From the NCBI GenBank assembly GCA_019509685.1, contig JAEKLU010000315.1, forward strand, positions 1 through 10,180: a stretch of DNA of 10,180 nt, given 5' to 3'. The stretch is from Mesorhizobium sp. (GTDB lineage Bacteria > Pseudomonadota > Alphaproteobacteria > Rhizobiales > Rhizobiaceae). The translations under genes and the position numbers were made by a program. Shown here in pieces: positions 6,063 to 10,180 of this stretch. Under the pieces are notes generated by a model. The model was not told where the DNA came from. It made no database searches and was given only the letters and a program-made list of their open reading frames with translations. The number at the start of each line of letters is the position of its first letter. Positions within the stretch are counted from its first letter, which is position 1.

Positions 6063-6088
6063 ATGACGAAGTCACGTAGGATCGGCGC
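6063..6088. repeat. Right arm of the interrupted palindrome
   Basis: ATGACGAAGTC, six bases, then GATCGGCGC is the reverse complement of the outer left arm at 4704-4730, with the same two conserved blocks and a 6- versus 7-base spacer. On the minus strand this arm begins three bases after the DUF1244 stop codon, so the intact palindrome would have formed a hairpin at the 3' end of that operon's mRNA. Confidence 0.75.
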
Positions 6089-6091
6089 GCC

Positions 6092-6400
6092 CTAGTGATC
6101 CTTCGGCCGCCTTGCCTCGAACTCGGCCTTCTTGGCCTCCGACGCCTCTGTCTGGTTAAGCGCCTGCCATTCGGCATAGGGCATGCCGTAGACAATCTCG
6201 CGCGACACGTCCTTCGACAACGCCACGCCTTCGGCCTCGGCGGCCTCGCGGTACCAGTTGGACAGGCAGTTGCGGCAGAAGCCGGCGAGGTTCATCAGGT
6301 CGATGTTCTGGACATCACCGCGTCCGCGCAGGTGCTCGACCAGACGGCGGAAGGCGGCCGCTTCGAAATCACGCTTCTGTTCGTCGCTGAGTTCGGTCAT
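6092..6400 (-). CDS. DUF1244 family protein
   Basis: This 102-residue cytoplasmic protein belongs to DUF1244, a small family common in alphaproteobacteria whose function is not established. The conserved core is visible: an N-terminal acidic helix (LSDEQKRDFEAAAFRRLVEHLRGR), the segment QNIDLMNLAGFCRNCLSNWY with a CxxC pair at residues 42 and 45, and REIVYGMPYAEWQ. The CxxC pair could bind a metal or form a disulfide, but this is not proven. I chose the ATG at 6400, which has GGGAG nine bases upstream, over a TTG at 6433 that would overlap the previous gene. It lies 29 bases downstream of the N-formylglutamate amidohydrolase gene and is probably co-transcribed. The pair is a conserved neighbourhood in Rhizobiales as I recall it. 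Confidence 0.85.
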   Translation of the reverse strand: MTELSDEQKRDFEAAAFRRLVEHLRGRGDVQNIDLMNLAGFCRNCLSNWYREAAEAEGVALSKDVSREIVYGMPYAEWQALNQTEASEAKKAEFEARRPKDH

Positions 6401-6429
6401 CTCGCGAAACTCCCGGCCTGATGGCCTTC

Positions 6430-7227
6430 TCAAACCGGCCCGGTGCGCGAGCCGAACATCTTCACCGCATGTATATCGGCACGACGGTCGATGGCGTCAA
6501 CGATCGGCGCAAGCCGTTCGGCCCAGGCGAGAGCGCCGGCTCGGTCGGCGATCAGGTCCTGGCGGATCTCGATCAGCGCATGGGCGTAGCCGTTGACGAT
6601 GGCGTGCCGGAACATGGTATCGCCGCGCAGCGCGCCGTCATAAGGCTCGTTGTCGCCGACGACGAGGTTGTTGTCCTGCGCCAACAGGTCGATCAGGGGG
6701 CGCGCGACGCGCTCGTCGAGGTCCCACAGCACGCCGACATGCCAGGGGCGCACCAAACCCTGCATCACCGGCGTGAAGGAATGCACCGAGAAGATGAAGG
6801 GCGCCCTGCCCGAAGCATGCGCGACCGAGGCGATCATAGCGCCGACGGCATCGTGATAGGGGCGATAGAAGCGGTCGAGCCGCCGCTCGCGCTCTTGCGC
6901 CGACATCGGATAGTTCGCCGGCACGATGGTGCCGTCATAGAGCTGGCGGATGAGCGTCGGGTCGTCCTCGCCACGGTTCGGATCGATCAGAAGCCGCGAG
7001 AAGCCGGCAAGCACAGCCGGCGCGTCGAGCGCCGCCGCCAGCTCGCGCGTCACTGTCTCGACGCCGATGTCATAGGCGATGTGACGGTCGAATTCGGATG
7101 CCGGCAAACCGAGGCTGGCGTATTCCTCGGGAAGATCGCGCCGGGCATGATCCGCCAGAAGCACGATGCCTTTCTTGCGATCGCCCTCGACAATGTCGAA
7201 GGGCGCGAAAACTGTGGATCGGGTCAT
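6430..7227 (-). CDS. N-formylglutamate amidohydrolase family protein
   Basis: This 265-residue protein belongs to the N-formylglutamate amidohydrolase family. Characterised members hydrolyse N-formylglutamate to formate and glutamate at the end of one histidine-degradation route (HutG-type); close relatives may act on other formyl-amino acids. Diagnostic motifs are DHARRDLP (26-33), SRLLIDPNRG (77-86), VHSFTP (148-153, probably metal or substrate binding) and EIRQDLI (220-226). No signal peptide is present, so it is cytoplasmic. No other hut genes lie in the window, so a role in histidine use cannot be deduced and I give no gene symbol. The start at 7227 gives the usual N-terminus but has no strong Shine-Dalgarno sequence. 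It is divergent from the DUF1036-pyruvate kinase pair and heads a two-gene unit with DUF1244. Confidence 0.88.
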   Translation of the reverse strand: MTRSTVFAPFDIVEGDRKKGIVLLADHARRDLPEEYASLGLPASEFDRHIAYDIGVETVTRELAAALDAPAVLAGFSRLLIDPNRGEDDPTLIRQLYDGTIVPANYPMSAQERERRLDRFYRPYHDAVGAMIASVAHASGRAPFIFSVHSFTPVMQGLVRPWHVGVLWDLDERVARPLIDLLAQDNNLVVGDNEPYDGALRGDTMFRHAIVNGYAHALIEIRQDLIADRAGALAWAERLAPIVDAIDRRADIHAVKMFGSRTGPV

Positions 7228-7463
7228 CGGCTGAAAAGGGGCTGGTCACTTGGGTGTGCTATCGTCATTCCACGAAGAGGGCGCTGGCGCAATGCCGTTG
7301 TTTGGCCAAGGTTTCTGCAAAAAATCCAGGACGGGACAGGATTTTGCGCCTCGGGCTCTTCTAAATCGATTGGAACTGAACAAAACGGCGCGTTGACATG
7401 CGACCGGAGTTTGCTGAAAAGAGGCTTCGAGAGATGCAAATGTGGTTCGCGAGGGATTTCGGA
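7228..7463. promoter_or_regulatory. Divergent control region, amidohydrolase / DUF1036-pyk
   Basis: This 236-base stretch carries no convincing gene. It must contain both divergent promoters. An AT-rich inverted repeat AAAATCC (7321-7327) and GGATTTT (7339-7345), 11 bases apart and extendable to GC at the outer ends, is a candidate operator. A consensus -35 hexamer TTGACA lies at 7393-7398, facing the DUF1036-pyk pair, but the -10 about 17 bases downstream (around 7416-7421) is poor. Because TTGACA includes the A of an upstream ATG at 7398, a start there is unlikely. Confidence 0.45.
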
Positions 7464-7952
7464 ATGGGTTTAGCCGGCAGGCTGCGCAAGCGCCTCACGC
7501 TGCCGTTCCTGTTCGTCGCCGCGGGATTATGCGCAATGGCCATTACCTCGCCGGCCCGGGCCGACTTCCGCGTTTGCAACGCGACGCAAAATCTGGTGGG
7601 CGTCGGCATCGGCTATCGCGCCAAGGCCGGCTGGATCACCGAGGGCTGGTGGCACATCGAAGGATCGACCTGCAAGACGTTGATCGAGGGCCCGCTGTCA
7701 TCAAGGTTTTACTATCTTTATGCAGAAGACGCCGAGCGTGGCGGGCGCTGGGATGGCCCGATCAACATGTGCGTGGCCGAAAAAGAGTTCAAGATCGCCG
7801 GCGTGAATGATTGCGTCGCCCGGGGCTTTCAGCGCGCCGGATTTCAGGAATATGACACGGGCGAGCAGGCAAGCTGGATGGTCCAGCTGACCGACGAGCC
7901 CGCAACGGGAGGCGCGCCGAACGCCCCCGCCCCGGGAACAAACAGTCAATGA
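7464..7952 (+). CDS. DUF1036 family secreted protein
   Basis: From the chosen ATG this is a 162-residue precursor with a strong signal peptide: a basic start (GLAGRLRKR), a hydrophobic core, and cleavage expected after ARA at residue 33. The mature protein, beginning DFRVCNAT, shows the DUF1036 pattern (VCNATQNLVGVGIGYRAKAGWITEGWWHIEGSTCKTL...). Four Cys in the mature part (in VCN, STC, NMC and NDC) could form two disulfides in the periplasm. The function is unknown. I prefer ATG 7464 because GAGGGA (7451-7456) precedes it by seven bases and the signal peptide is then normal; upstream in-frame ATGs at 7398, 7434 and 7440 are possible. The C-terminus is a Pro/Ala/Gly-rich tail. Its stop overlaps the pyruvate kinase start in ATGA, so the two are probably translationally coupled. 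Confidence 0.85.
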   Translation: MGLAGRLRKRLTLPFLFVAAGLCAMAITSPARADFRVCNATQNLVGVGIGYRAKAGWITEGWWHIEGSTCKTLIEGPLSSRFYYLYAEDAERGGRWDGPINMCVAEKEFKIAGVNDCVARGFQRAGFQEYDTGEQASWMVQLTDEPATGGAPNAPAPGTNSQ

Positions 7953-9376
7953 GACGCAGCCGCAAGGTCAAAATCCTCGCCACCATCGGTCCGGCATCCT
8001 CTTCCGAGGAGATGCTGAAAAAGCTTTTCGAAGCCGGCGCCGATGTCTTCCGCATCAATATGAGCCATACCGACCACGAGCTGATGCGCACGCTGGTCGG
8101 CCGCATCCGCGCCGTCGAGGAAGCCGTGGGCCGCCCGATCGGCATCCTCGCCGACCTGCAGGGGCCGAAGCTCAGGGTCGGCAAGTTCGCCAACGTCAAG
8201 GAAGCGCTGACCGCCGGCCAGACCTTCACACTCGACGACAATCCGGAGCCCGGCACGTCGAAGCGTGTCTACCTGCCGCACCCGGAAATCCTGAGCTCGG
8301 TCGAGGCCGGTCACCGACTTTTGATCGACGACGGCAAGCTCGAGCTCAAGGCGGTGAAGGCAGATGGCAAGTCGATCACTTGCACCGTCGTCGCCGGCAG
8401 CGGCATTTCCGACAAGAAGGGCGTCAGCCTGCCCGACACCGACCTCCCGGTCGGCGCGTTGACCGAGAAGGATCGCGCCGATCTCGACGCGGTGCTGGCC
8501 GCCGGCGTCGACTGGGTGGCGTTGTCCTTCGTGCAGCGCCCAGAGGATCTGGCCGAAGCGCGCAAGATCGCGCGCGGCCGGGCGCTCATCATGGCCAAGA
8601 TCGAGAAGCCGCAGGCCGTCGCCCGGCTGGCCGAGATCATCGAATTGTCCGACGCGCTGATGGTGGCGCGCGGCGACCTCGGTGTGGAAATGCCGCTGGA
8701 AGCCGTGCCCGGCATCCAGAAGCAGATCACGCGCGCGGCGCGCCGCGCCGGCAAGCCGGTGGTGGTCGCCACGCAGATGCTGGAATCGATGATCACCGCG
8801 CCGGTGCCGACCCGCGCCGAGGTTTCGGACGTTTCCATCGCCGTCTTCGAAGGCGCGGACGCCATCATGCTTTCGGCCGAATCCGCCGCCGGCGCCTATC
8901 CGGTCGAAGCGGTCGCCATGATGAACCGCATCGCCGCCAAGGTCGAAACAGATCCGACCTATGCCGGCATCATCAACGCCCAGCGCTCCGAGCCGGAAGC
9001 GACCGGCGCCGATGCCATCTCGCTGGCCGCCCGCGAAATCGCCGAGACGCTGAAGCTGTCGGCGATCATCACCTACACGGCATCCGGCACCACCGGCCTG
9101 CGCGCCGCGCGCGAACGCCCGCAAGTGCCGATCATCGCGTTGTCGCCGATCCTCAACACGGCGCGCCGGCTGTCGCTGCTCTGGGGCACGCATTGCGTCG
9201 TCTCGCCGGATGCGACCGACCTCGACGACATGGTCGACAGGGCCTGCCGCATCGCCCTGGAGGAAGGTTTCGGCAAGGTAGGCGACCGCGTCATCATCAC
9301 CGCCGGCGTGCCGCTGAGGACGCCTGGTTCGACCAATATGCTGCGCATCGCCTATGTCGGGTCAGATGCGCATTAG
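7949..9376 (+). CDS. pyk: Pyruvate kinase
   Basis: This 475-residue enzyme transfers phosphate from phosphoenolpyruvate to ADP, giving pyruvate and ATP, the last step of glycolysis and the lower Entner-Doudoroff route. It acts in the cytoplasm, usually as a homotetramer. The family's signatures are all present: KILATIGPAS at the start, RINMSH (35-40), ADLQGPKLR (68-76), the active-site signature LIMAKIEKPQAV with catalytic Lys217 and metal-binding Glu219, VARGDLGVE (239-247), ATQMLESM (274-281) and AIMLSAESAAG. The B domain spans about 72-168, and the C-terminal regulatory domain runs from about 330. Length is typical and no catalytic residue is missing. The ATG overlaps the DUF1036 stop by four bases (ATGA), and no separate ribosome site is needed if translation is coupled. 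Confidence 0.97.
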   Translation: MRRSRKVKILATIGPASSSEEMLKKLFEAGADVFRINMSHTDHELMRTLVGRIRAVEEAVGRPIGILADLQGPKLRVGKFANVKEALTAGQTFTLDDNPEPGTSKRVYLPHPEILSSVEAGHRLLIDDGKLELKAVKADGKSITCTVVAGSGISDKKGVSLPDTDLPVGALTEKDRADLDAVLAAGVDWVALSFVQRPEDLAEARKIARGRALIMAKIEKPQAVARLAEIIELSDALMVARGDLGVEMPLEAVPGIQKQITRAARRAGKPVVVATQMLESMITAPVPTRAEVSDVSIAVFEGADAIMLSAESAAGAYPVEAVAMMNRIAAKVETDPTYAGIINAQRSEPEATGADAISLAAREIAETLKLSAIITYTASGTTGLRAARERPQVPIIALSPILNTARRLSLLWGTHCVVSPDATDLDDMVDRACRIALEEGFGKVGDRVIITAGVPLRTPGSTNMLRIAYVGSDAH

Positions 9377-9414
9377 TCGTTAGCTGGCCTTGAACGCATG
9401 CCTCTAAGCGGTTT

Positions 9415-9870
9415 TCAACGCGTCGCAATTCTGGAGGCTCTGGCTGCGGCTTCGGCGTGTTTTATGCGTTGAAGGAACCGGGCCGCGCGCGGAACGGGGT
9501 CGTGTAGGTACTGATTCGGGCCCAGTATCTTTCGCCGGTTGAGCTCGGCAGTATCGAGCAGGTCGAAATCGACCCTGGCGATCGTGCAGTGCCACCCGGC
9601 GCTGCGTGAAGCCCAGCCCTTGGCGTGGTGTTCCAACAGCCGCTCACGCGCGGAATAGCCGTGATAGTCGAAGGCGATCACGCCGTCGGTCACATAAATA
9701 TGGTTTCCGGAAACCGGAATGATCCGCTCGCCGTAAAATCCCTCCAGAGGGGGATGCTCGAGAAAGATGCCCGCAAGAATGGCGCAAGCGCCATGACCGA
9801 AGAATATGCGGTCCGGCAATGCCCATCGCTTCTCCGGGTTTTTCTTGATGCCGTGCTTCAAGACATACAT
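9415..9870 (-). CDS. Hypothetical protein, 151 residues
   Basis: I do not recognise this family with certainty. The protein is soluble, with no signal peptide or membrane helix, and has a compact core: LPDRIFFGHGACAILAGIFLEH (residues 19-40), then GERIIPVSGNHIYVTDGVIAFDYHGYSARERLLEHH (48-82), and a basic, Ala/Arg-rich C-terminus. Cys29 at the start of a predicted helix followed by His57 and Asp68 in strand-like segments is the order seen in papain-like/NlpC-type cysteine hydrolases, but this is only a resemblance. The ATG at 9870 is chosen because it follows the stop of the upstream hydrolase gene by seven bases; the longer open frame to 10041 only shadows that gene. The ribosome site is weak, so it may depend on coupling. 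It converges on pyruvate kinase with 38 bases between the stops. Confidence 0.7.
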   Translation of the reverse strand: MYVLKHGIKKNPEKRWALPDRIFFGHGACAILAGIFLEHPPLEGFYGERIIPVSGNHIYVTDGVIAFDYHGYSARERLLEHHAKGWASRSAGWHCTIARVDFDLLDTAELNRRKILGPNQYLHDPVPRAARFLQRIKHAEAAARASRIATR

Positions 9871-9877
9871 GCGATAC

Positions 9878-10180
9878 TCAGGTAGGCGCGAGTTCCGCGT
9901 CAGGAACCCGGATGTCGGGGCATTTGTCGTCGTTGTAGGCGTCGCCGGCGATCCGTGCTTCCACGGTTTTTGCCATGGCCTGGAGATCGACCGGCGCGCC
10001 GGCGATTTTTTCGATGGCGCCGATGACGAGGTCCGATGCAATCCAGTCGGACTTGTGGCCGAGATTGCGGATCCAGATCAGCTCGGCGCCCGCAATGTCG
10101 CGCTCAAGGCCGACGGAGTGGATGGTGGCGTAGACGATCTTGTCGCGGTCACCTGAAATGATCACGGTCGGCGCCTTGAT
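9878..10180 (-). CDS. Alpha/beta hydrolase, C-terminal part
   Basis: The frame is open to the window edge, so the N-terminal part, including the nucleophile, lies outside. About 100 residues are visible. IKAPTVIISGDRDKIV carries the GxxD motif with the acid member of the catalytic triad (Asp13 of the visible part), and IWIRNLGHKSDW carries the catalytic His (His42). Both are typical of alpha/beta-fold hydrolases (esterase, lipase or haloperoxidase-like). A basic-acidic tail follows. The GTG at 10165 is internal, not the start. The substrate is unknown. The stop lies seven bases before the 151-residue protein's start, suggesting one operon. Confidence 0.85.
   Translation of the reverse strand: MKAPTVIISGDRDKIVYATIHSVGLERDIAGAELIWIRNLGHKSDWIASDLVIGAIEKIAGAPVDLQAMAKTVEARIAGDAYNDDKCPDIRVPDAELAPT

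Noticed and set aside
4704..6088. Reading GACTTCGTCAT / ATGACGAAGTC as the terminal inverted repeats of a 1,385-bp transposon
   Set aside because: A better pair (TGGACGGCCCCT) lies inside, and the outer pair continues into an inner arm (TCATTGTAGGG / CCCTAGAATGA) on the left side only. Joining the flanks restores a full palindrome, so the outer repeats belong to the target.
6421..7473. 350-residue plus-strand frame over the amidohydrolase gene
   Set aside because: It is antisense to a gene with clear family motifs and shows no domain of its own.
7946..9393. Long open frames overlapping pyruvate kinase on both strands (415 and 337 residues)
   Set aside because: They are Arg/Gly/Ala/His-rich shadows of a GC-rich gene with an unmistakable protein in another frame.
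9377..9414. Terminator between pyruvate kinase and the convergent 151-residue gene
   Set aside because: I found no stem with a T-run on either strand in this 38-base gap.

Overview
The window looks like chromosomal DNA of a Mesorhizobium-type alphaproteobacterium (Rhizobiales). The DNA is GC-rich. It carries a DUF680 small secreted protein, a family known mainly from Mesorhizobium, and a run N-formylglutamate amidohydrolase / DUF1244 // DUF1036 / pyruvate kinase that is familiar from this order. The genus is an inference from gene content.

Layout. 1-944 is the C-terminal part of an RND efflux pump, followed by a clear intrinsic terminator. 1041-1199 is a tiny DUF3309 membrane protein whose stop codon abuts that of a convergent NAD(P)-binding epimerase/NmrA-like gene (1200-2156, minus). 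Upstream of it on the same strand is a DUF680 secreted protein (2216-2425), with a 12-bp hairpin between the two. A LysR regulator (2542-3456, plus) diverges from DUF680 and overlaps tail-to-tail by 43 bp with an MFS transporter (3414-4595, minus).

Between the MFS gene and the next operon sits the most interesting object, an IS110-family, IS1111-group insertion sequence (about 4779-6062) with 12-bp subterminal inverted repeats. It has inserted into a long intergenic palindrome. Removing it, with one copy of a flanking ATGA, restores an almost perfect hairpin. The 250-bp non-coding right end can fold into two stem-loops whose internal loops match the target flanks and the element's own right end, as expected of an IS110/IS1111 bridge RNA (seekRNA). 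The transposase gene has lost about 25-30 codons plus the reading frame near its start, including the first catalytic Asp, so the element appears to be a dead recombinase beside a guide RNA that still records its target.

Next come a minus-strand pair, DUF1244 (6092-6400) and N-formylglutamate amidohydrolase (6430-7227), and a divergent plus-strand pair, a secreted DUF1036 protein (7464-7952) and pyruvate kinase (7949-9376), which overlap by ATGA and are probably translationally coupled. The window ends with a minus-strand pair: an unrecognised 151-residue protein (9415-9870) downstream of an alpha/beta hydrolase cut by the window edge (9878-10180).

The metabolic genes are ordinary housekeeping or accessory functions. 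No tRNA, rRNA, CRISPR array or phage structural gene was seen.
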